Source of the DNA: Bacteroidales bacterium
GTDB taxonomy: Bacteria > Bacteroidota > Bacteroidia > Bacteroidales > UBA932
NCBI GenBank assembly: GCA_017461285.1
Contig: JAFTYS010000152.1
Coordinates: forward strand, 1-21,846
Length of the DNA stretch: 21,846 nt
Direction: 5' to 3'
The notes below the pieces were generated by a model. It saw only the letters and a program-made list of their open reading frames with translations. It was not told the origin of the DNA and did no database searches. Made by a program: the position numbers and the translations under genes. Position 1 is the stretch's first letter. Every line of letters begins with the position of its first letter. This document shows, piece after piece, positions 1-8,200 of the stretch.

Positions 1-585
1 CTTGCCCAGGAGGCGTCTGTATTCCGCCACATGAGCGTGGAGGACAACATCATGTCCGTGATGGAGATGTCGAAGCAGTTCACGAAGGAGGAAAGGAAGC
101 AGCGTCTTGAGGATCTGCTCGACGAGTTCAATCTCCATAAGGTCCGCAAGAGCAAGGGCATACAGCTCTCCGGTGGCGAGCGACGCAGATGCGAGATCGC
201 GCGTGCCTTGGCTATCGACCCGAAGTTCATCCTTCTCGACGAGCCGTTCGCCGGTGTCGACCCTATTGCGGTGGAGGATATCCAGTACATCATCGCCAAG
301 CTCAAATACAAGAACATCGGAGTCATCATCACTGACCATAATGTGGGCGAGACTCTTGCCATCATAGACCGTGCATATCTGCTTTATGAAGGTTCCATCC
401 TTCAGAGCGGCACTCCGGAAGCCCTTGCCGCGGATGACGAGGTGCGTACGAAGTACCTGGGTTCAAACTTCGTCCTGAAGCGCTCCGCCGCCTTCCTCCG
501 TGCCGAAAAAGGCGGTCCTCAGCGCATAAACACCCAGGCCGAACACGATGCCGCAGCAACGTCATCTGAAGAACAGGCTGAGTAA
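1..585 (+). CDS. lptB: LPS export ABC transporter ATP-binding protein LptB (3' part, N-terminus outside window)
   Basis: This is the ATPase of the LptBFGC complex, which powers extraction of lipopolysaccharide from the inner membrane. The reading frame is open from base 1, so the Walker A region lies upstream of the window; 194 residues are visible. In visible numbering they start at the Q-loop ([15 protein letters not shown], typical of LptB), followed by the signature LSGGE at 56-60, Walker B FILLDEP at 76-82 with D80/E81, and the H-loop histidine H113 in ITDHN. The usual LptB end (YLGSNFVLK) is followed by about 33 extra Ala/Glu-rich residues that are probably disordered. The gene ends in front of a large stem-loop shared with the convergent efp. 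The family assignment is firm; LptB rather than another ABC ATPase is inferred from the Q-loop and C-terminal sequence. Confidence 0.93.
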   Translation, partial: LAQEASVFRHMSVEDNIMSVMEMSKQFTKEERKQRLEDLLDEFNLHKVRKSKGIQLSGGERRRCEIARALAIDPKFILLDEPFAGVDPIAVEDIQYIIAKLKYKNIGVIITDHNVGETLAIIDRAYLLYEGSILQSGTPEALAADDEVRTKYLGSNFVLKRSAAFLRAEKGGPQRINTQAEHDAAATSSEEQAE

Positions 586-588
586 TAC

Positions 589-692
589 ATACAGACAGCG
601 ACCTGCTGATTCCGACGATCCTTCCCACTTCGTGGGCCCCTTCCCTTTTCGGGATCCAATGTCGTCCAGAATCAGCAGGTCGCTGTCTGTAT
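589..692. terminator. Long stem-loop between convergent lptB and efp (probable bidirectional terminator or MITE-like element)
   Basis: Bases 589-612 and 669-692 are perfect reverse complements (24 bp). After a small bulge, 614-618 pairs with 662-666. The interior is C/G-rich and can form small hairpins (624-628 with 632-636; 643-645 with 651-653). It fills almost the whole gap between two converging genes, as a shared terminator would. No T-run follows either arm. The stem is far longer than a typical intrinsic terminator, and its core resembles that of the element at 19026-19137. Confidence 0.7.
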
Positions 693-704
693 AGGTGTGT
701 CTGA

Positions 705-1271
705 TTACTTCACACGCTCGCCGTATGAACGGTCAGTTGTGTTTACGCGGATTCTCTCTCCGATGTTGATGAAGAGAGGTGCCATGATGATGGCTCCAGT
801 CTCGAGAGTAACCTCCTTCTGTGCGTTTGTAGATGCTGTATCACCCTTTACTGCAGGCTCTGTGTAGGTCACTTCGAGCTCTACGTATGTAGGGAGCTCG
901 CAGGTGAGGCAGCGCTCCTCGTCAGCGAGGAACATCATCTCTACATGCTGTCCTTCCTTCATGAGGTCAGCGTTGTCCACGAGCTCTGTGTCGAGGTGGA
1001 TCTGCTCATAAGTCTCCTCATGCATGAAGTTGAAACCGTCCTCATCCTTGTAAAGGAACTGGTAAGGTCTTCTCTCCACATTGATGGTCTCGATCTTTGC
1101 ACCTGCTGTGAATGTGTTCTCGAGGATACGTCCGTTCTCGAGGTTTCTGAGCTTTGTCTTTACGAATGCAGGACCCTTGCCTGGCTTTACATGCTGGAAC
1201 CATACGATCTGGCATGGCTTTCCGTTGTAGTTCAGGTAAAGTCCGTTCTTGAAATCAGCTGTTGTTGCCAT
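705..1271 (-). CDS. efp: Elongation factor P
   Basis: EF-P binds between the ribosomal P and E sites and relieves stalling at polyproline stretches. The 188-residue length matches the family. The N-terminal KOW-like domain carries the loop VKPGKGPAF with Lys32 at the tip, the position that is post-translationally modified in many bacteria; this is a lysine-type and not an arginine (EarP)-type loop. The two OB-fold domains follow and the C-terminal segment GERIRVNTTDRSYGER is characteristic. No modification enzyme is seen in the window. It is transcribed leftward after ispH but has its own well-placed promoter, so it can be expressed independently. The start codon has an A/T-rich leader with no Shine-Dalgarno sequence. 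Confidence 0.97.
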   Translation of the reverse strand: MATTADFKNGLYLNYNGKPCQIVWFQHVKPGKGPAFVKTKLRNLENGRILENTFTAGAKIETINVERRPYQFLYKDEDGFNFMHEETYEQIHLDTELVDNADLMKEGQHVEMMFLADEERCLTCELPTYVELEVTYTEPAVKGDTASTNAQKEVTLETGAIIMAPLFINIGERIRVNTTDRSYGERVK

Positions 1272-1313
1272 AAAAATATAAGTATTAAATTATTAGTCTT
1301 TAAAAATCGGCTG

Positions 1314-1344
1314 CAAAAATATAAAAATGTATCTATCTTACCAA
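1314..1344 (-). promoter_or_regulatory. Predicted Bacteroidetes-type promoter of efp
   Basis: On the minus strand a -7 element TATTTTTG (1314-1321) is preceded by TTG (1342-1344) at a 20-nt spacing, matching the Bacteroidetes primary sigma pattern. The -33 triplet lies inside the last codons of ispH. The start codon of efp is about 43 nt downstream. Confidence 0.65.
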
Positions 1345-2309
1345 ATTTTAAATGTCTCTTCCCACTCCGGCACGTATTTGTTGAACTCGAGCACATGTGC
1401 GGCGGTCTCTTCCAGAAGCCATTTCGGGGTCGATGTAGCGCCGCAGATTCCCACCCTGTCATCCGCTCTGAACCACTCTCTCTTGATCTCGCTAGGCGAG
1501 TCTATGTGGTAGGTGCGTATGTTCAGGGACTTGCAGAGGTCGCAGAGGACCTTGCCGTTTGAGCTTGCCTTGCCGGCGACGAATATTATCAGGTCGTGTT
1601 CCATCGCAAACTTCGAGAGCCTTTCGTGTCTTGTCGCCACCTGCGAGCAGATGGTGTCATTGACTGAAAGCATTTCACGTCCCTTGAACCGTTCTACAGA
1701 CAGCTCGTTGAATCTTGCCATGTCTTCCTCCAGTCTTGAGCAAAGGCTCTTGTATTCTGCCGGGCTCTTGGTGGTCTGGCTGAACACTTCGGTAGGAACA
1801 TCCAGCCTTATCTTCCCTGCGGCAATAGCCTCTTCCATCATCGGAATGTCTTCGACGACGATCGCGGTGCCGTCTGTCTGGCCTATGAGGCCGAGGACTT
1901 CGGCATGTCCGATCTTGCCGAAGATGATGATCTGCCCGCTGCCGTTTTCCTTCTGCTTCAAGTATGATTCCTTGATGCGCTGCTGGAGCTTGAGCACCAC
2001 CGGACATGTACAGTCTATTACCTGGAATCCTAAGGCAGCTGCTCTTTCATATGTCTGAGGCGGTTCTCCATGGGCTCTGATAAGAAGTACCTCGCCTTCA
2101 GCATTGACCATCTCGTCGAAATCGTCCTTGTCGATTGTGACCAGTCCCTTGCCGGAAAGTCTTTCAAGCTCGGAGTCGTTATGCACTATCGCTCCCAGTG
2201 AGTAGAGACGCCTGCCGTCTCCGCTGTCCAGAAACTCCTCGGCCTTGCCGATCGCTCTGATGACTCCTGCGCAGAATCCTGAATTCTTGTCTATGTCAAC
2301 TGTAATCAT
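1338..2309 (-). CDS. ispH: 4-hydroxy-3-methylbut-2-enyl diphosphate reductase IspH
   Basis: IspH catalyses the last step of the MEP isoprenoid pathway, reducing HMBPP to IPP and DMAPP with a [4Fe-4S] cluster. The 323-residue protein has the three cluster cysteines in their conserved settings: C13 (NSGFCAGV), C102 (CTCPVV) and C221 (NDTICSQV). The substrate-binding histidines are H43, H80 and H135, with the acid E137 in GHAEVLG and the SQTT motif at 177-180. The start codon is 4 nt downstream of the cmk stop, so the two genes are almost certainly co-transcribed and translationally linked. The length is close to that of E. coli IspH (316 aa), with no S1-domain fusion as in some other lineages. 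Confidence 0.97.
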   Translation of the reverse strand: MITVDIDKNSGFCAGVIRAIGKAEEFLDSGDGRRLYSLGAIVHNDSELERLSGKGLVTIDKDDFDEMVNAEGEVLLIRAHGEPPQTYERAAALGFQVIDCTCPVVLKLQQRIKESYLKQKENGSGQIIIFGKIGHAEVLGLIGQTDGTAIVVEDIPMMEEAIAAGKIRLDVPTEVFSQTTKSPAEYKSLCSRLEEDMARFNELSVERFKGREMLSVNDTICSQVATRHERLSKFAMEHDLIIFVAGKASSNGKVLCDLCKSLNIRTYHIDSPSEIKREWFRADDRVGICGATSTPKWLLEETAAHVLEFNKYVPEWEETFKIW

Positions 2310-2313
2310 ATGC

Positions 2314-2994
2314 TCAGAGTCCGAAACGTTCCTTGATGATGTCCTTCAGCCACACGACCTGCTCATCCATGGTCATGTGCGAGTTGTCGAGCACTATCGC
2401 GTCCTCCGCCTGGGTAAGAGGGGACACATCCCTGTGTGAGTCGATGTAGTCTCTCTCCTGGAGGTTCTTCAGCACTTCCAGGATGTCAGCTTCCATTCCC
2501 TTTGCCTTCATTTCATCTGCCCTTCTCTGTGCCCTGACCATAGGGTCAGCAGTCATGAACAGCTTGAGCTCGGCTTCTGGAAAGACGGTCGTTCCGATGT
2601 CACGGCCGTCCATCACGATCCTTCCGTTCTTTCCGAACTCCCTGAGCTTTCTGTCGACGTATGCCCTGACCTCGGCCACAGCCGCTATCGGGCTTACCTT
2701 GCCTGCGACTTCCATGGACCTGATCTCCTTTTCTATGCACCTCCCTCCGATGTATGTGCCTTCCGGACCGAAGTGGAGGTCAAGATTGTCCAGCGCCTTC
2801 GCTAGTTCAGGCACATTAATTGTATTGTCGTCCCCGATGTGTCCGTTTTCGATGGCGAAAAGGGTGACGCCCCTGTAAAGGGCACCGGAGTCGAGATACA
2901 GGAAGGAGAACTCGTTTGCGATTATTTTTGCAAATGAACTTTTGCCGGTGGACGAGTATCCGTCGATGGCGATGATGATGTCAGGTATCTGCAT
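2314..2994 (-). CDS. cmk: (d)CMP kinase
   Basis: Cytidylate kinase phosphorylates CMP and dCMP with ATP in pyrimidine nucleotide salvage. From the chosen start (MQIPDIII) the protein has 226 residues, as in E. coli (227). The P-loop GYSSTGKS is at residues 12-19, followed by LDSGALYRG, the insert-domain region, GRDIGTTVFPEA and the lid segment with Arg-rich VRAQRR. An in-frame ATG ten codons upstream (3024) overlaps the predicted -7 promoter element and would lie upstream of the transcript start, so it is rejected. It is the first gene of the cmk-ispH transcription unit. Confidence 0.95.
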   Translation of the reverse strand: MQIPDIIIAIDGYSSTGKSSFAKIIANEFSFLYLDSGALYRGVTLFAIENGHIGDDNTINVPELAKALDNLDLHFGPEGTYIGGRCIEKEIRSMEVAGKVSPIAAVAEVRAYVDRKLREFGKNGRIVMDGRDIGTTVFPEAELKLFMTADPMVRAQRRADEMKAKGMEADILEVLKNLQERDYIDSHRDVSPLTQAEDAIVLDNSHMTMDEQVVWLKDIIKERFGL

Positions 2995-3021
2995 TAGTAC
3001 ACGTAAAACTCTAAAACCAAG

Positions 3022-3052
3022 CAAAAATATAAAATATTGTGTAAACTCCCAA
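3022..3052 (-). promoter_or_regulatory. Predicted promoter of cmk-ispH
   Basis: On the minus strand TATTTTTG (3022-3029) is preceded by TTG (3050-3052) with 20 nt between them. The inferred transcript start is near 3015, about 20 nt before the chosen cmk ATG at 2994. It faces away from the regulator promoter in the same 95-nt divergent gap. Confidence 0.65.
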
Positions 3053-3067
3053 AAATGTCGATATTTG
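3037..3067 (+). promoter_or_regulatory. Possible promoter of the response regulator gene
   Basis: TTG (3037-3039), then 20 nt, then GATATTTG (3060-3067). This differs from TAnnTTTG at the first position. It interleaves with the divergent cmk promoter, so the two may compete for polymerase. Confidence 0.4.
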
Positions 3068-3089
3068 TAGAACTATAAACTTGATGGTC

Positions 3090-4238
3090 ATGAAGATTCT
3101 GATAATTGACGACGAAAGGTCTATCCGTAATTCCCTTAAGGAGATTCTTGCAGACGAAGGCTACGATGTGGATGTGGCGGAAAACGGCGCACAGGGCTGT
3201 GCGATGGTGGATAAGGAAAAATACAGTGTGATTTTCTGTGACATAAAGATGCCGGAGATGGACGGAATGGAGGTCCTCGACCGTCTGGCCCAGATGGGGG
3301 TCGATTCCGCGGTCATAATGATTTCGGGCCATGGTGACATCGATACGGCAGTCGAGTGCATCAAGAAGGGCGCGTTCGATTTCATCCAGAAACCTCTTGA
3401 CCTGAACCGTATTCTGATCACTATCAAGAACGCCACGGAAAAGGTTTCTCTGGTCAAGGAGACGAAGATCCTCAAGAAGAAGGTCTACGGACAGGAGATG
3501 GTGGGCGAGTCGCCTGCCCTCATACATGTCAAGGACATGATAGACAAGGTCGCACCGACCGATGCAAGGGTTCTGGTTGTGGGAGCGAACGGTACGGGAA
3601 AGGAACTGGTAGCCCGTAACCTCCACCAGAAGAGCCCGCGCTCGGCAGCTCCTTATGTCGAGGTGAACTGCGCTGCCATACCTTCGGAACTTATCGAAAG
3701 CGAACTCTTCGGACATGAGAAGGGAGCCTTCACCTCTGCGATCAAGCAGCATAAGGGAAAGTTCGAGCAGGCAGACGGCGGAACCCTTTTCCTTGATGAG
3801 ATAGGAGACATGTCTCTTGCTGCCCAGGCAAAGGTCCTCAGGGTGCTTCAGGAAAGGAAACTCTCGCGTGTGGGAAGCGACAAGGACATCGTTGTGGATG
3901 TAAGGGTCATTGCCGCTACAAACAAGAATCTGAAGGATGAAATCGAGAACGGCAGGTTCAGGGAAGACCTGTACCATCGTCTTAGCGTCATAGTGATAAA
4001 CATGCCGACGCTTGATGAGCGCAAGTCGGACATTCCTCTTCTTGTGGACTATTTCATAGGACAGATATGTTCTGAAACGGGAATGCAGCCCCGCGAGGTC
4101 GATGATGACGCGATGCAGCTGCTTGTCGGCAAGTCATGGACCGGAAACATACGTGAGCTCCGCAATGTAGTCGAGCGTCTGCTCATCCTTTCCGGAAGCA
4201 GGATCACAGCTTCGGATGTAAGGGCATACGTGCTCTAG
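3090..4238 (+). CDS. NtrC/NtrX-like sigma-54-type response regulator lacking the DNA-binding domain
   Basis: The 382-residue protein has two domains. An N-terminal REC domain (about 1-118) has acidic D7/D8, phosphoacceptor D51 (CDIKMPEMDG), S79 and K101 (IQKP). An AAA+ sigma-54 activator domain (about 135-365) follows, with a P-loop GANGTGKE, GHEKGAFTSA with the loop motif at 212-217, Walker B GGTLFLDEIGD and the WTGNIRELRN sensor-II segment. The protein stops right after the AAA+ lid and has no Fis-type HTH, so it cannot bind DNA in the usual NtrC way. The loop reads GAFTSA, not the canonical GAFTGA. Possible starts are 3084 (ATG) and 3090 (ATG, MKILIIDDE); the second fits the REC fold best. 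The likely partner is the NtrY-like kinase at 5240-8806. This pairing is inferred from family and proximity. Confidence 0.92.
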   Translation: MKILIIDDERSIRNSLKEILADEGYDVDVAENGAQGCAMVDKEKYSVIFCDIKMPEMDGMEVLDRLAQMGVDSAVIMISGHGDIDTAVECIKKGAFDFIQKPLDLNRILITIKNATEKVSLVKETKILKKKVYGQEMVGESPALIHVKDMIDKVAPTDARVLVVGANGTGKELVARNLHQKSPRSAAPYVEVNCAAIPSELIESELFGHEKGAFTSAIKQHKGKFEQADGGTLFLDEIGDMSLAAQAKVLRVLQERKLSRVGSDKDIVVDVRVIAATNKNLKDEIENGRFREDLYHRLSVIVINMPTLDERKSDIPLLVDYFIGQICSETGMQPREVDDDAMQLLVGKSWTGNIRELRNVVERLLILSGSRITASDVRAYVL

Positions 4239-4645
4239 TTCACCCTTTCTATCTTCAGATGCTGGATGCGATAGTCAGTTTCGGTGTAGTTGACGAATAT
4301 CGTCACGACGAACATCTCGCCGCCCGCATTCAGCGTCCCTAAAGCATATTTCTTGTTGGAACGTCCCGCCTTGTGGGTGATTTCGAACGAGCGCGGGGTG
4401 TATGAGCGGAAGAAGGATTTCATGATCTGGCGTGCCTGATTGCGGCTGGAGTCGTTCGAGTTTGAGAATATGGTGACTTCCAGATTGTCCGAGAACCATG
4501 CGGAAAGCTTGTCCGCATCTCCGCATGCAATGTATTTCGAAATAGGATTGAATACATCGTAACTGCTGTCCTGGGCAGAAGCGTCCGCGCAGGAGAACAT
4601 GGCGACAGCCGCAGCCATTATTCCAATTATTCTTTCTCTTATCAT
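4235..4645 (-). CDS. DUF4783 family secreted protein
   Basis: A 136-residue protein with an N-terminal signal sequence (hydrophobic stretch about 6-19, likely cleavage after ASA at 24), so it is probably periplasmic or surface-exposed. The mature part (FNPISKYIACGDADKLSAWF, then FFRSYTPRSF, ending in YRIQHLKIER) matches what I know of the Bacteroidetes DUF4783 family, which has an NTF2/SnoaL-like appearance. The function is unknown. The gene is convergent with the response regulator; both stop codons use the same CTAG (4235-4238), so no terminator separates them. It lies between the regulator and the rlmH-kinase operon but on the opposite strand. Confidence 0.85.
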   Translation of the reverse strand: MIRERIIGIMAAAVAMFSCADASAQDSSYDVFNPISKYIACGDADKLSAWFSDNLEVTIFSNSNDSSRNQARQIMKSFFRSYTPRSFEITHKAGRSNKKYALGTLNAGGEMFVVTIFVNYTETDYRIQHLKIERVN

Positions 4646-4667
4646 AAATCGACCTTGAAATCAGATG

Positions 4668-4697
4668 CAAATATACTGCAAATTCCGCGCCGTGCAA
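4668..4697 (-). promoter_or_regulatory. Predicted promoter of the DUF4783 gene
   Basis: On the minus strand TTG (4695-4697), exactly 19 nt, then TATATTTG (4668-4675). This is a full match to the Bacteroidetes consensus, about 22 nt upstream of the ATG at 4645. Confidence 0.7.
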
Positions 4698-4736
4698 AAA
4701 TAGATTTCTTTTGCATCCTCTGTCCGTGACTTTCAC

Positions 4737-4744
4737 TATATTTG
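4737..4744 (+). promoter_or_regulatory. Predicted -7 element of the rlmH-kinase operon
   Basis: TATATTTG matches TAnnTTTG and ends 20 nt before the chosen rlmH ATG (4765). The nearest upstream TTG (4711-4713) is 23 nt away, so the -33 box is not convincing. Confidence 0.55.
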
Positions 4745-4764
4745 TATGATTATTGCAGGTACTC

Positions 4765-5238
4765 ATGAAGATCACATTACTTACTGTAGGAAAGACGGAC
4801 AAGGACTGGGTCAGGCAGGGCATGGATATATACGTTTCCAGGCTGAAGCATTATATCCCGTTTTCAGTCGTCGAGATTCCCGAACTGAAGAATGTCTCGG
4901 CGCTGACCAAGGACCAGATAAAGACGCGCGAAGGCGAGCTCATTCTGAAGAACATCAGACCGACGGACGATCTTGTGCTTCTTGACGAAAGAGGGAAGGA
5001 GTATACTTCGGTCGAGCTGGCAAAGGTGATTCAGGACAAGATCTCGTATGTGGGAAAGGATATCGTGTATGTGATAGGAGGTGCATACGGCTTTTCGGAT
5101 GCGGTCTATCAGAGGGCGGACTCGAAGATGTCCCTGTCGCGGATGACTTTCTCTCACCAGATGGTAAGGGCGATCTTTGTCGAGCAGATTTACCGGGCCT
5201 TCACTATTATGAGAGGCGAACCATATCATCACGAATAA
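4765..5238 (+). CDS. rlmH: 23S rRNA (pseudouridine1915-N3)-methyltransferase RlmH
   Basis: RlmH is a SPOUT-class methyltransferase that methylates pseudouridine 1915 in helix 69 of 23S rRNA, using S-adenosylmethionine, on assembled 70S ribosomes. The 157-residue length matches the family (155 in E. coli). The conserved C-terminal half is clear: LLDERGKEYTS, the SAM-knot segment VIGGAYGFSD, the LSLSR-like MSLSRMTFSHQMVR and the terminal RGEPYHHE. An upstream in-frame TTG at 4753 was rejected in favour of the ATG giving MKITLLTVGK. The histidine kinase gene starts 1 nt after its stop, so the two are very likely translationally coupled. Confidence 0.96.
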   Translation: MKITLLTVGKTDKDWVRQGMDIYVSRLKHYIPFSVVEIPELKNVSALTKDQIKTREGELILKNIRPTDDLVLLDERGKEYTSVELAKVIQDKISYVGKDIVYVIGGAYGFSDAVYQRADSKMSLSRMTFSHQMVRAIFVEQIYRAFTIMRGEPYHHE

Positions 5239-5239
5239 A

Positions 5240-8200
5240 ATGAGAAACAGCGTTTTCATAAGGAAGCGTCTTCCTCTGCTGATACTCTTCATCGCTTTTG
5301 TCCTGTTCATGCTTTCGATGGTTGGAAACAGCGGCGAGAACGAAACTACGGGAATTGCGGAAAAGACGGCGGCAAGGCTTGAAAAAAGGCTTGCCAGGCT
5401 GGAGACGTATGCCTCGAAAGCTGTACATAGTCACGAGGACGGATGTCTGGATGGTATGCCGGATGACATGGTCATATATAAATATGAGAATGATTCGCTC
5501 AAATTCTGGAGCAACCAGTTCCCGATAATAAATGACGACATCAGCAGGAGGCTGACCGTCCAGAGGCTCACAAGCTACAGCAACCGCATATTCTCTCCTT
5601 TGTCGGAAGTGACCGAGGAGGTCTCATACATGAACCTTGGCCCTAAATGGTATGTCGTGAAGGCGTTTACGGACAGTGCGACTGTCCGGGTGATCGCCGG
5701 AATAGAGGTCAAGAACAGTCTTATCGAAGAGCTGAGCACTTCGGAGAACGGAACGAACCCCCATCTGAAGATATCCGGCAGATATACGGTGGAACCGATA
5801 TCGGCAAGCAGCGGCTCTCCTGTCATGATCGATGGCAAGCCGCTTTTCAAGGTTCTCTTCGATACGGACCAGATGTCCTATTTCTTTGACAACTCTCTGC
5901 TGAGGTGGACCGGTCTGGTGCTTCTTGCGGTCGCAACCCTGCTCTATCTTTTCGGCCATCGGAGTCTGAAGGTTTATATTGCTGTAGTCGGATCTCTCAC
6001 AGCGCTTATCATTGTTGCCTTCGCCTGGGGCGGGCAGATGAGCAACTCATATGAATTCTTCTCGCCGACCCTGTATGCAGACGGACAGGTGCTTTTCTCT
6101 CTGGGTGCGCTGATTCTTATAAACACGTACATCATGCTGCTGTATGTGTGTACGTATATGATGAGGGAGAAGATTGCGGAGTACATCAGAGAGGACAAAC
6201 GTCTCAGGCCGCGCAGGCTTGTCATATATGGGATTCTGTGTGCGCTTGCAGCTGCCGGCACCCTTGTCTATACCCATCTGACCCTCCAGAGCCTCATACT
6301 GAATTCCAACATCAGCATGGAGCTGTACAGAGGAAACAACCTTGTCCATTATACGGTCCTGGTGTATGTGTCGTATACCGGAATCCTTTTCTGTCTGGTA
6401 CTTCTTCTGCAGTCTATGCAGCCAATTGTCAGAGAGACCATAGGCGTGCGTTACAACCTTTTCAAGGTGAAGAATCTGGCGGTGTTCGCCTTCCTTTGCT
6501 CCCTTTATTTTACAGTGACGGCGGCTATCCTTGGCTTCAGAAAGGAACAGGACAGGGTTACCGTATGGGCGAACAGGCTTGCTGTTGAAAGAGACCTCGG
6601 ACTGGAGATTCAGCTCAGGAGCGTTGAGGAATCCATCGCTTCAGACCAGCTTATCGCGACCCTTAGCAGACTGGACAATACGCAGGAAATGATTCTGAAC
6701 AGGCTGTCCGAGTACTATCTGTCCCGTACAAGACAGGGATACAATACAAGCGTGATGGTGTTCAGGGACAATGACAGGAACGGAGTTGTCTATTTCAACA
6801 ACATTCTCCGCAACGGAACCCCTATTGCAGCCGGTTCGAACTTCATGTTCATTACGGATGCCAATGGAAGGAGCCGTTATGTGGGCATGTTCGCGTTTTA
6901 TTCTGCCGAAGACGGACTTACCAGGATGCTGGTAGAGCTGGAGCCGGAATCCAACCGTGAAGACAGAGGATATTACAGCATTCTGGGCCGGTTCTCGAAT
7001 CCGGGTGACATCAATATACCGGCATTATATTCCTATGCGAAATATTCTTCCGACAAGCTGACTTCATATAAGGGGAATTATCCTTATCCTACCCTTTATT
7101 TCGAGAGCACTGCGAGAATGAAGGACAAGAAGCAGGAAGTGGTCCGCTCCAACGGGCATGTCCACTTCCACCATATGATGGGAGAAGATGAGATCATAAT
7201 CATCTCGAGGTCTCAGCGCGGGGCTATGGTGTACTTTACATCGTTCTCGTATCTGTTCCTCGGACTCTGTGCCCTCCTGTATGTCTTCTCGAAGAATGAC
7301 GACAAGAAGAAGGGCTTCAAGAGGAACTATTTCAGGACAAGGATCAATACGATCCTGTTCATTTCCTCATTCATGATTCTGGCCAGCATGACCGTCATCA
7401 GTGTGGTTTTCGTATACAAGCGAAATGAAGCGAACATGCATGACCTCATGTCTACAAAGATTTCCACCATCCAGGCCCTGATCACAAACAGGGTGAGGCA
7501 GAACACCTCGTGGCAGGAGCTTCGCGGACAGGATTTTTCCGCTTCTCTGGAGATAATTGGAAATACCACGAAGTCAGACATAACCCTGTATTCTCCTGAC
7601 GGAAAGGTCTTTCTTTCAACGACTCCTGAAGTGTTCGAAAAGATGATCCTCGGAAGCAGGATAGACCAGGATGCCTTCCACAGCATATGCCATGAGAACC
7701 AGAGGTTCTTCATTCAGAGGGAGACGATCGACGACTACAGCTATTGGTCGATGTATGCTCCGGTGTTCAATGACAAAGGAGACATGATCGCCATAATCAG
7801 TTCGCCGTATACCGAAAGGAACTATGACTTCAGAAGGGAAGCCTTCTTCCATGCGGCCCTGATCTTCAACCTCTTCATCCTCCTGCTCATCGCATCCCTG
7901 CTTTTCAGCACAAGGGAAGTGAACTCGATGTTCTCGCCTCTGATCGAGATGGGAAACAAGATGAACGTTGCCGATGTACATAATCTGGAATACATCATAT
8001 ACAAGAGAGAGGATGAGATATCGTCGCTGGTGGAAGCCTATAACCGAATGGTCCGCGACCTGTCGGATTCGACCCGCCAGCTTGCGCAGGCGGAGAGGGA
8101 CAAGGCCTGGAGCCAGATGGCACGTCAGGTGGCCCATGAGATCAAGAACCCTCTGACACCTATCAAGCTCCAGCTCCAGAGGCTGATAAGGCTGAAGGAG

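Noticed and set aside
2995..3024. Upstream ATG extending Cmk by ten residues
   Set aside because: It overlaps the predicted -7 element at 3022-3029, lies before the inferred transcript start, and makes the protein longer than the family without homology.
2994..3977. Long open frame on the minus strand (327 codons) opposite the response regulator
   Set aside because: It is antisense to a clear REC/AAA+ gene, its translation has no recognisable domain, and it overlaps the divergent promoter region.
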